From: Rhizophagus irregularis
Taxonomy: Eukaryota > Glomeromycota > Glomeromycetes > Glomerales > Glomeraceae
DNA length: 64,000 bases
Direction of reading: 5' to 3'
Assembly (NCBI RefSeq): GCF_026210795.1
Contig: NC_089440.1
Location: 3,782,001-3,846,000 of the forward strand
Shown: piece after piece, positions 1 to 10,214 of the stretch
Numbering within the stretch: position 1 is the first letter of the stretch
How the letters are laid out: each line of letters starts with the position of its first letter
Made by a program: the position numbers and the translations under genes
The notes under the pieces: generated by a model
Database searches by the model: none
What the model was told of the DNA's origin: nothing
Seen by the model: the letters and a program-made list of their open reading frames with translations, nothing else

Positions 1-18
1 AGTAATAAAAAAAATTAT

Positions 19-1448
19 ATGACTATACGTATGGCCATTTTAGCGGTAAAACAAAACATTCCATGTAATGACAATAATTGTGAACATAATTGGTATTATG
101 AAGATTTACATGATGCAAAAGGCTTTAAAAGAGTTCGTCCATGTTCACAAAATCATTTATGGAATCCATATATGATGATAGATAAGCATAGACCTTCAAA
201 ACTTGGAATAGAAGGTTTAACATGTAGCGTTATTTTATGTTAGTTCCACATAATACAAACGTTAAGTAATCACCTTAAAGAGTGGCAAATTCCTCAAAAA
301 TTTAGGTAATTAAAAATTTAATTTTTTAAAAAAATTTTTTTGATTTAATAATTTAAAATTTCATTTTACTAGATATCCTATTGCAATAGTGTTCAAAATT
401 ATTAGAAGATATCGATCAGATAATATTTCACATAACATGTTTTTGCTTTTTTGTGATTATATACAAACTTTATCTATTAAAAATAACAAAAAAGATTTAA
501 TAATCAATAATATAAGAAATAATTGGATGTGTGATGAGTAGAGGTTAAATTTTATCAATGCTGGAAGAATTTTGTATAATTATTCAAGTAATTCAATACC
601 ATAGACAACAAATAATTTTACCAAAAGAATACATCGTACAATTGAATCTAATTATTCAGAAAAACAAACTGTTTTAAGTTTTCTTGAAAGATTGTATGGA
701 ATAAAATTATCAAGAAATAATTTAACAGAAAATAGCGGACAAAATAACTTTGAGGCTGGGCTTGTAACATTATTTAACACTCAATCAATTGAACAGGTAA
801 ATATAAATGCTTTTTTTTAAATACAAAAAATTGTATTTCATTTATTTAATTTTTATTTATTTATTTATTTTTTTTAAAAAAAAAATTTAGCAAAATCTAC
901 CAATTATTTTAACATCTGATCAACAAAGAAGATTGAATAAAGGAAGGCTTTATTTTTTATTGAATATGGTTGAATCTACAAACCATAATGATTATTATTA
1001 TGTTAAACAATCAAAGAATTCTGATATATTTATTTCACCTTATGATGATCAGATAGTGGAATTCACTGAAGAAACGATGAAAAATCTTTTTCCAATGATA
1101 AATAAACTGGCAGAAAATGCAATTCAGGAAGCTGGTGGTGTACGACCTAACTACTATATTGTAAATATAATTACAGGAGAGTGCCCTTTATGTTTGGATT
1201 ATATTTGGAATGGATCTTTACATGATGTTTGCAAACATGTGCATGCAGCTCGTATATATAATGATTACTTAAAATCACAAAATCATGATGAATTTATTGA
1301 AAATATAACATGTAAATTCGTTACTTATTTTAAAAATAAGCAACGTGTTTTACCAAGTTCCAGTAAAAATTTATTGATTTATAATGGAAATATTCAGGAA
1401 GCATATCAAGAAATAATCCAGTTATATAATTTACAAGGCATGTATTAA
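19..1448 (+). pseudogene. Decayed MULE-type transposase with SWIM zinc finger
   Basis: Remnant of a Mutator-like transposase gene. The first part (19-310) reads through a motif of the type FHIIQTLSNHLKEW and ends at a GT donor near 305; an AG acceptor near 371 resumes with an IAIVFKIIRRYR-like stretch. Bases 540-798 encode NFINAGRI and TTNNFTKRIHRTIESNYSEK, typical of the region after the catalytic core of these transposases. Bases 933-1446 encode a SWIM-type finger (CPLC followed by CKHVHAARIY). In-frame TAG codons occur at about 241, 538 and 604, each where the family usually has Trp, so this copy cannot make a full protein. The RTC4-like gene follows directly and may have been one chimeric gene with it. 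The family call rests on motif recognition; the N-terminal part lies outside the window. Confidence 0.6.
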
Positions 1449-1506
1449 TTATTAATAATTATTATATACTATATATACTTATTTTTAATTTATATATTTA
1501 GGAAAT

Positions 1507-2879
1507 TTGATTTTTAATCATGTTGAACATTCCATTTCAAATCATATGAATGATCCTTTCCGACCAGATGACTTAAATCATCATGCGTCAAGTAATTATG
1601 GTGTTCCATCCAAACCTCCAGCTAAACCAAGAAAAAGAAATCCATTACAAATGCAATTATCAAATATACCATCAAACCCTCTATCAAATGATTCTAATCT
1701 ACCATTAAGTTCATTACCACTACCATTTTCTGTGCAAAAAAGACAGACTAAAAGGATCAGACAAAATTTGCAAAAAAATAATGTACCAAATAGAAAGCAG
1801 TTTTAAAATGATTTTGATTGATTTATATTTTAATTATAACTATTTTAATCTTATTATTTTTTTATTTATTAGAATTTTCATAACAAAGAGAATATACAAA
1901 CATCAAGTTCAATTTCTAATAATACTCAATTTATTTTACCAAGTCCAAAAAATCAAAACTTACTGAATTTACTAAATATGATTTTGATGAATTTGATGGA
2001 TTAGAACCACTAGAAGACGAATTAAATATTGATCAAAGTAAGTATTATATATAAATATTTTACTTATACAAAAATTAATATTAATTTATTCAATAATGTA
2101 TAGTGAAAGAAACTTGTCCTTTTTGTGATGAAATATTACCCGACCTGATGTCTGATAAAATGAAACTAGCGTTAGATAGAATAAATAATAAACAAGGTAT
2201 TCAGTTGGAATTATTTATTATATATTAAAAAATTAATATTTCAATGATATTTATTAATTAAATATTTTATAGGAAAAATTGAAGAATCAGATCGTATAGA
2301 TTTTTGCCATACTCACTTTGCAGAACTATCAATCGTTCCAAGTGGCATTGCGAATAAATACCCCCTTAACATCAATTTTGATGAGTTACCCCATCGTATC
2401 CATAGATTTAAAGATGATCTCACAGAAATTATTAATGGTAACGCTTATAGTTATTATCTTAACCTTGCAAAACAAGTATATCAAGAAGTTGGACATAGGA
2501 AGGCTGCAACACCAATGATGTTAATGAGTCGATTTGAAAGCTTAAGAGTGAGTAATTTTTATACTAAAATTAATTTTAAATTAAATTCTGTAACATACTA
2601 ATTAAATCTACAAATTAGCCAGGATATTATGGATCTAAAGGCGCTGTTTTAATCGCAAATACTTTAATTGATTTATTCATAAATACTCGTATTCTTACGG
2701 CTGTAAAATCTTATCCGTTACAATCAATTAATTATATTCAGGAAGTCCTTGTTCCTGAAACAGCAATGAGATTAATATTTGAAGATATTGGTGGTAATAG
2801 TTCTTTGGAAACTGCACGGAACATAATGATAGCTAGTAGTGATTTTAGTGATTATGTGCATAATTGTGATAATGAATAA
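1507..2879 (+). CDS. RTC4-like domain protein
   Basis: The C-terminal half matches the RTC4-like domain (named after yeast 'restriction of telomere capping 4'). Exons consistent in frame and splice sites are 1873-2037, 2104-2196, 2273-2547 and 2619-2879, with GT-AG introns of 66-76 nt. Key stretches are CPFCDEILPD, FCHTHFAELSIVPSGIA, NINFDELPHRI, PGYYGSKGA and VLVPETAMRLIFEDIGG. An upstream low-complexity Pro/Ser/Lys/Arg-rich exon (about 1507-1805) contains KPPAKPRKR and KRQTKRIRQ, plausible nuclear-localisation patches. The exon from 1873 reads NFHNKENIQTSSSIS and then needs a one-base shift in an A run near 1950 to reach the next part, so the gene may be frameshifted or the exon boundary may differ. 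The biochemical role of the domain is not established. Confidence 0.6.
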
Positions 2880-3414
2880 AAAAATGATTATTTGCTAATA
2901 TAATTAGATAATAAACAAATAAACAACTAATAATAAAAAAACAATTTCATTAATATAGGTTTGTAATATTAAATATTAAATTTAATTTTTATACGCGAAT
3001 CAAAAAGTACAGCGATTGGTTACACAATTTGGTGAATCAAAAAAATCCGCTTTGTGAATCAAAAATGATATATTTGCGTAGAATAGTATTGATGGACGCG
3101 AAATATTGTCTGATCAATTCAATATTTCAAGCCTTAAGTATCTCATTTATAATCAGATAAAAAAAAAGATATTATTATTCATAATGATAATTATAATGAT
3201 CTGAACCTTTGGAAGATTGACATCGCTCTCAGTAATAAACTTGAAAATCTTACTGAAGAACAAATTTTTAAAAATGGCGAACGGTTGTCGTCTTAAGGAA
3301 TATTTTCCGGATCTAAATACGGTTAACAATAGTATTATCGTCATACAATTGGCCAGTAGATCAGATCGTCCGATCTGAATCAGATTTTTTTTTTTACAAA
3401 CCCTTTCCTGGACG
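2880..3414. other. Intergenic AT-rich segment
   Basis: I see no gene here. The short minus-strand reading frame across 3153-3434 runs into the tandem array and has no recognisable domain. Around 3360-3385 there is a GATCAGATC/GATCTGAATCAGAT motif like the one that repeats at 4090-4260, so the array at 3415-4090 seems to sit between related flanks. Confidence 0.4.
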
Positions 3415-4090
3415 AACGGACGCCGAACGACCAAGATTTAAAAGAACGAACTAGGTAAGTTCGTTTCTTTTTTTTTTGTTATTTTTACTTGAGGGAACGT
3501 AATTAACGGTTCCCTTCTTTTTTATTAGGAAGCCTGGACGAACGAAGCCTAACGACCAGGATTTAAAAAAAAAGAACGAACATATGGTAAGTTCGTTCCT
3601 TTTTTTTAAGGTTTTTTTTTATTTTTTATTTAAGGGAACGTAATTAACGTTCTCTTTCTTTTTTTTTAGGAAACCTGGACGTGGACGAAGTCGTTAACGA
3701 CCAGGATTTAAAAAAAGAACGAACTATGGTAAGTTCGTTTCTTTTTTTAAGTTTTTTTACTTAAGGGAACGTAATTAACGTTCCCTTTCTTTTTTTTTTT
3801 AGGAAACCTGGACGAACGAAGTCGTTAAGACGTTAACGACCAGGATTTAAAAAAAAGAACGAACTATGGTAAGTTCGTTTCTTTTTTTTAAGTTTTTTTT
3901 TTATTTTTACTTAAGGGAACGTAATTAACGTTCCCTTTCTTTTATTTTTAGGAAACCTGGACGTGAGACGAAGCTGAACGACCAGGATTTAAAAGAAAAA
4001 AACGGTATAGGTAAGTTCGTTTTTTTATTTTTATTTTTATTTTTTTACTTTAAGGAACGTAATTAACGTTCCCTTTCCTTTTTTTAGTAC
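3415..4090 (+). repeat. Five-unit hairpin-rich tandem array with intron-like signals
   Basis: About five units of roughly 115-145 bp, differing mainly in poly-T length. Each unit has three parts. First is a hairpin GAACGAACT/AGTTCGTTC whose loop carries GGTAAG (near 3454, 3592, 3728, 3866 and 4011). Second is a hairpin GGGAACGT/ACGTTCCC with loop AATTA. Third is a T run ending TTTTTTTAGG, followed by a CCTGG...CCAGG inverted repeat. Read on the plus strand, GGTAAGT and T-run-TAG mimic a splice donor and acceptor bracketing an exon-like stretch of about 58 nt. The design resembles the array at 14778-16205 although the sequence differs. Confidence 0.8.
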
Positions 4091-4270
4091 AAGGACCAGA
4101 TCCGAACCAGATTCGGATCAGATTCAAATCGGATTCAAATGGATCCGAACCAGATTCGGATCAAATTTAACCAGATCTGATCAGATTCAGATCAGATCAG
4201 ATCTATTAAAATAAAAATCAGATCGAATCAGATTTAAGCTGAATCCGGTCTGAACCGCCGATCTGTTAGG
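4090..4270. repeat. GATC-rich subterminal-type repeats
   Basis: A run of short imperfect repeats built on CAGATTCGGATC, GATCCGAACCAG and AGATCTGATCAG, directly after the tandem array. Similar ATCCGGTCAATC-type repeats flank the other array inside the hAT element at 14368-16564, where they lie just inside the terminal inverted repeats. By analogy this may be the subterminal region of a DNA transposon, but I found no matching inverted terminus on the left side. Confidence 0.5.
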
Positions 4271-4430
4271 AGCACTACCCACCACTGGTAAGTGTCTCTC
4301 AACGTTTTACCTCTCAAACAAGAAATGACATAAGTTTGTAATGGTTCACTAATTTAAATCATCTTGCTCGTACAGGTCTTAAACGGTCAGTTTTCAAACC
4401 CAATTTCAAGATACAAGGGTTCGTAAAATT

Positions 4431-6199
4431 GTGAAAACCAAAGGTTTCGTGGATATTGCAAAAAATTTTTATGTTCCACTTGAAGTTCTGGAGTCAACCC
4501 GTGAACTGGAGGAAGCTATAAATGAGAATGTGTGTGTACTCCTAGTGGGGCATTTCCAATCTGGAAAATTGTCAACTCTATTATTTGAAAAATATCAGAA
4601 AGAATTATTTTTATATACAATCATCAAGGTTAGCAATGGGATTCTTTCGTGGGTTATGTGACCTACTTTTCTTGAATTTATGTAAGAACATAATTGATTT
4701 TGATAAAAAAAATTGGGAGAAATACGGGGAAGAGATGATAGTAATCATGATTGATGAGTTTGACCAATTTTTACTTAACATTCACCACCAAAATGATACA
4801 GTCTATCAGATCGATAAGTTGCCACAAGAATTGTCACAAGAATCTCAATACATGAAACAGCCCCACTCCTGTCTTCAACAGCCAGTAGGAATCTTTCCGT
4901 CCCCATTAAATTCAGTAAAAATCATTGGTGTCAAATTTTACAAAAAAACAACACATAAAATTTTTTCATGATATCCAAGTAGATAGGAATCTTGATTTTA
5001 GTGAAAAGGTTGTTGATGATATTTACAGCTGTACTAATGGTTATGCTGGACTAGAAGGTCTTTTTGCATCTTTGTGTATTGAATATGCTAGCAATAAGGT
5101 AGTCCTTGACTTTAGTAAATGGAATGAACGCTTCACAGAATTTATTCGTAATCCTCCAAAAAGAAAGATTAGTGCAATTAAAGTCATTGAAAAATACCTC
5201 ACTGAAAATACTGATAATAATGATAATACTAATACTTATATCAAAGATGTGAGGTGTCTTTTAGAACATTTTTTACAAAGAGAATCTTTGCCATCATCAG
5301 AATTTAATGATAATGACATTTAAGGTTGGTTGCCATAAGTAACAATTACTATATATTGAATTACAACCTTTAGCAGTTGTAATATTATAAACATAAGTTG
5401 TAAATTGGCTGTAAATACTACACTATTGTGGTTAGCTAAAAGATGATAATTTTGATTTACAACCATTATATTTACTTGACTTTTGGATTTACAACTATTT
5501 ATGGAGACCAACATTAATAATATTGCCATTGTGCATTTGTGTGCAATTGGCATTATTAAGAATCAGGACAATGATTATGTGTTCACTTCTAATATTATTT
5601 TCGATCTATTGTCAAGTACTTATTATCCTTTCTATAATGAAGTAACTCTGCCAAAAATCACAGTTATTAACTCACCTCAAGACTTTTTGATGAAAGTTTT
5701 GGACCTTTTAAAACACATTTGTCATGATGTAATTTTTGATCCCTTAGCCACCAATCAGCACTCTTTTTCTAAAGCAGTTATTCAAGGAGAACTTTATATC
5801 TTATTATGTGTGGCTGTATCATATCCATTGTTTAAAGTTTTTTGTGAAACTGAAACTTTGAGGAAATCTGAAATAAAATGAGACATCTGGGTATGCAATA
5901 GCAATAAGTATGGAATTGAATGTAAAGTCAATAAGGTTTTTGATAATGAAATTAAAAGTGCAAATGAACAGGCTATTGGATACACAGAAGGACAAAAAAA
6001 AGTATGCTGTATGTTAGTCTTAAACTTTGTACTGCAAGATAGTAAGCCTCATGGTTATCAATTCACTTTTCTAAACATTGATAAGCCAAAAAAAGGAATT
6101 TACTTTGAAATGGTTCATATATTATATTCACAAGCAACTCGAAATGCAAAAATCCTTTGCAATGGTATGGAGGATGAGGAAATTCAAATTATTATTTAA
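4431..6199 (+). pseudogene. Broken P-loop NTPase / PD-(D/E)XK nuclease-like gene (Crinkler-type architecture)
   Basis: The sequence shows a Walker A-like motif VGHFQSGKLS near 4540-4570, a Walker B-like motif MIVIMIDEFDQF near 4735-4770, a helical lid-like stretch DDIYSCTNGYAGLEGLF near 5010-5065, and a C-terminal nuclease-like signature DIWVCNSNKYGIECKV (D...ExK) near 5882-5930. This order, AAA-like NTPase then restriction-nuclease fold, is known from Crinkler-related proteins that are numerous in arbuscular mycorrhizal fungi. The copy is dead: frame changes near 4630 and 4960, a stop at 5321 followed by about 160 bp of foreign-looking AT-rich sequence, and a TGA at 5879 just before the nuclease signature. 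From 4925 on the pieces share one frame. Function in the living parent gene is unknown. Confidence 0.6.
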
Positions 6200-7199
6200 A
6201 GATTTTAATAATTCCACATTATTTATTCCCTTTTTAAATAAACTAAAATATTCTTCATTTTATTCATTCTATTCAATCTTTAATGTGAACTTGCTAAATT
6301 TTTTTCATTTAATAATGTTCAATAACCAAATGATGTTATACTTAACATCAAGTAGTCATTTATATAGTGTTCATTTAATTCTTCTCAATTCACTTTTTAA
6401 ATAATGTATTACTATACAATATCCACAATGCTAAGAAAATTAATTATATCTAGGTATAATATATATTATTTTATTATAAATAAATTCTATATGTAGATGC
6501 AAACTACAATTTATAGTGCTGAAATAAATAATGTAACATGAGAATATTTCGCTATGTATTATACTGATCTTTTTATTTTTCTGATACTTATTACAGACGA
6601 AAAGCAAAATTTTATTAAAATAAATGACAAGTAAAAAGTTTCAATTTTAACTACTACTTCTGTAAAAAAACTTCACTAAGCAATTGAGTTAAATAAGTAT
6701 TAAAAAATTTACTGCATTGACGATGTACGTCGTGAAGTTAAGGTGCGAAATTGTATAATTAATGAATCATTTATTGTAAATCTTTAAAAATTTAATAATA
6801 TAATGATAGTTAACCACCACATCTGTCTAATAAAATTTAAAAATTAAATTTTATAAATTTTTGAGATTTATGTAATTTGTCAAATGATATGATTACATGA
6901 CATATGTTTAGACTATTTTTATACTACTACTCTTTCTCTTTCATTTACCTCTATTTACCACATTTATTCCATTTGTTTATTTCATTAATTCATTTATTTC
7001 ATTTACCCTTATAAAATTGCATGAAAAGAACATATGATACACTTTTTTTCTCTCATTTTATTCATTTTTTTTAAAATATTGCTATTATTCTTTAATATTA
7101 TAATTTATCAATAAAATATACATTCATTCTAAAATTAGCTTCTTTTCTTTTTAACAAACAATTCATTAAATAATCTATCAGTCTCTTCTACTCTATAAT
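6200..7199. other. AT-rich intergenic region
   Basis: Low-complexity AT-rich DNA. I see no convincing coding region, RNA gene or repeat family. A short stretch near 6720 (GACGATGTACGTCGTGAAG) is locally less AT-rich but has no identifiable role. Confidence 0.4.
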
Positions 7200-7376
7200 T
7201 ATACATGCCACCCAAATTATTTTGGACTGCCGTAATTATAAGTAAAATCCCAAATTCAATTATGGCATCCCAAATTATTTTGGCACTTTACATAGTAAAT
7301 TATATATAAACCGAATGAATTATGGCATCCCAAATTATAATTATAGCATCCCAAAATAATTTGGGCAGCATGTATA
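7200..7376. mobile_element. 177-bp MITE with inverted termini
   Basis: Left end TATACATGCCACCCAAATTA and right end, read inward on the other strand, TATACATGCTGCCCAAATTA, identical except two bases and continuing to TTTTGG. Flanks carry CTATAAT on both sides (7193-7199 and 7377-7383, possibly eight bases), a target duplication of the size hAT elements make. The interior repeats GCATCCCAAATTAT three times. No coding capacity. Confidence 0.7.
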
Positions 7377-7560
7377 CTATAATTTAAGCTATTATCTTCA
7401 TTAATATTCTCCATTCTTATTCTTTTTCTTTCTTCATGTAAATCTAATGTAATAAAAGATATATTTTTGGTATTTTCAAAAGCTAATTGAAGTTTGTTTT
7501 ATCTGTCATATTTGGATGACATTTTAAATCATATTTGTTGAATAATCCTTTAATTTGTTG

Positions 7561-8170
7561 TTAATATATAACAATATAGTAAATACAAGATTTAACAAAT
7601 TCATATAATAATGGAAATTCATATATTGGTAAATTAGGTGAATATGTAAAGTTTATAAATTTTTCTTTAAATAATAGATTATCCAATGGCATATGCAAGC
7701 CAAAGTTATTAAATACTTTTTGATTTTCTAAATCTAGTTTAAGTTGTTTTGCATAGCATAATTCTTTAAGACTTAAAATATATTTCCAAGGTAATCCTAT
7801 AATAGTATTTAAATAACTATATGCAAATTTATAACTTCTAATTTGCATATACTTAATGGTAAATGCAACCACATTTCCATCCATGTTTCCAATAGATTAA
7901 GTGTACCATCAATTCTATTTACTAATCCATTAACAAAATTCTCAAAGTCATCATCTTGTAAAATAGTTATAACCTTTTATATTTGAGTTGAAAAAAAGTC
8001 ATATGGATCAGATTTAATGGCTTTTAAAGATTAAATCCAATGTAGAACTATATTTAGTATCTTATGAACTTTTCTTTCTGGTAAAAGTCTTGAAATGTTA
8101 CTATTATTGTGTAATATTCGTGGTTATTCTTCAGATTTAACAAGAAAATCTATGATTAGTTCATAAATTT
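7561..8170 (-). pseudogene. Decayed protein-coding remnant of unknown family
   Basis: A 107-codon open stretch (7884-7561) reads SYKFAYSYLNTIIGLPWKYI, LSLKELCYAKQLKLDLENQ and FGLHMPLDNLLFKEKF, which looks like real protein rather than AT-rich noise. Upstream sense sequence to about 8170 continues in other frames with DPYDFFSTQI and VITILQDDDFENFVNGLV, separated by stops. Downstream traces (ENTKNISFITLDLHEE-like) reach about 7400, near the MITE at 7200-7376. I do not recognise the family. It is probably an old, multiply frameshifted gene copy. Confidence 0.4.
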
Positions 8171-9590
8171 TTTCACCAAATTTGCAATTTTAAAATTAGA
8201 TCTGCCAATGCGATTTTTTTTTATTTTGTAGAGCTCGATGAAAGATACAAAACAAAAAAAAATCGTACAAATTGGACCACTGGATACTGAGATAATCGCA
8301 AAAAACTGATTTTTTTTTTTGTGAAATTTAGGTCAATCTGCAAAAAAGTTGCCACTGAATTGTATATGTAATATCTGGGATTCTAGTAATGATAGACATC
8401 AAAATCAACCATTTTGCAAATGGCAATAATTTAAAGAAAAAATGTTGTAAAATATTTTTTTAAAGTAATTATAATTAAAAATGTTTTCGTAACATTTTTT
8501 AATTAATTTAATAAAAAAATATGTTTTTTTAAAATAAAAAATATTTTTGCAACATTTTTTAATTATAGGACCAGACTGGACCGAACTAAAATAATTGGTT
8601 CAGTCTGATCTGGTTTCAGATTCTCCTTTTAATATAAATTGGACTGGACTGAAATAAATTAATTTTTTCAGTTCAGTCTCAGATTACTTCCCAACTTGAA
8701 TCAATCTAGAACTTTAGTTGAAATTTTTAAAAAAAAGTAAAAAAAAGTTAGTATATGATCCCACTTATTTATAATAAAAGTTACTGTAAAAAATTGGCTT
8801 TTTACTAATAATTTTTACCTTACTTTTTTCTTAAATTCTATTGGTTAATTAGCTAAAAAAAAAAATTAACAATATAATATAAAATTAGTAAGATCTATGA
8901 AGAATTTTATACTATGATTTTTACTTTAGGCTTGAAAATGACCTATCTTATAAGTAAGTGGGATTCTGTTAGTACTGTTCTAAAAGAAAAAAATAAAAAA
9001 AAACAAAAATTTAAATCTTCTAAACATACTTTAAAAAAGATGGAAGAAAATAATTAATCTGTTCTTGTTAAAAAAAAAAACAAAATAGTTAAATACTATT
9101 CTTAAAATAAAATTATAATTTTTAATAATTTGTTCTAAATATATAACTATAAAAAAGTTAATTATAGTAAGTAAAAGTCTGATAGCAATATGCAAAAAAA
9201 GGCTTATAATTTTACTATATAAATAGATCAGAGTCTAAATATATGATTAATTTATTTAAAAATTTTATATATATTATAGAAATTAGATTAAAAGAAGCTC
9301 TATAAAAACTAAAATATACTTAAAATAAACTTAAAATTTTATTTTATACTTAAAATATATTGAAATAGGCAAAAATTAAAGTATAATTTAAGTATATAAT
9401 AATATACTTAAAATATTCTTATTTTAAATATCCTTAAAATATACTGAAATGGGCAAAATTTAAATGTAAATTAAATATATTTTAAGTATATATTAAATAC
9501 AATTTAATTCAAATTTTGCAAAAATTTAATTTTCAGTATATTTTAAGTATAAAATAAGAAAATTAAGTATATTTTAAAGAAAATTAAATA
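8171..9590. other. AT-rich intergenic region with low-complexity repeats
   Basis: No gene is visible. Bases 8573-8690 contain CAGACTGGACCGAACT and TTCAGTTCAGTCTCAG, a CAGTYY-rich segment resembling 57120-57235. Bases 9295-9590 are a patchwork of AATATACTTAAAATA-type repeats in both orientations. Confidence 0.4.
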
Positions 9591-9751
9591 TATGGAAGGT
9601 GGTCAGTAGAAAAGGGGGAAATCCAAATTTTAGTTAAAATTTTTTTTATCAGTTTACTTTGCCAATTATGATCATGGGAACAAAATTAGCTTAATAACCA
9701 AAAATCTTAAAATTTTTGAATTTCTCTCTTTTCTACTGACCGCCTCCCATA
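9591..9751. mobile_element. 161-bp MITE, TA-flanked
   Basis: Left terminus TGGAAGGTGGTCAGTAGAAA and right terminus, reverse-complemented, TGGGAGGCGGTCAGTAGAAA, differing at two positions and continuing for two or three more bases. Both ends are bordered by TA, the target of Tc1/mariner-type elements. There is no open reading frame of note. Confidence 0.6.
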
Positions 9752-10214
9752 TTTTAAATATATTTTAAGTAAAATTTTTTTTTATAGGGAAGTAGTATTA
9801 AAAATTGAAAAATTACAAATCCAATTTATATAAAACTTTATAATAGATACCTCAAAAATAATACAAAAGTTTTTTGGAATAATATAATAGTACAAGTGCT
9901 ATTTTTGAATTTGATGTAAATCATATAGTTTTAAGTAAAACAAGCATTCATAATAATTATTTATTATCCAATAATCAGAAAAATAAGTTAGTTAATTTTA
10001 AGCATTTTTTATTTATAAATTAAATAATTATAAATAAATAAAAAAATGTGAAAGATGTAATATGCAATGCATAATAAATATACATATAATGTAAATTTGT
10101 ATAATTATTTCATGTAATTGATTTTTATTTAATAAATGCTGTAAAGTAAATTTCTAACTGCAGTTCAATAAAAAAAGTTAAAATTAACCAGAATTTTCAT
10201 ATTTTTAATTAGAT
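9752..10214. other. AT-rich intergenic spacer
   Basis: Nothing recognisable between the small MITE and the left end of the pogo-like element; more than 80 percent A+T by eye. Confidence 0.4.

Noticed and set aside
3350-4290. Complete hAT-type element around the first tandem array
   Set aside because: The right edge (CCCACCACTG near 4277-4286) could be a terminus, but no inverted counterpart or duplication was found on the left.
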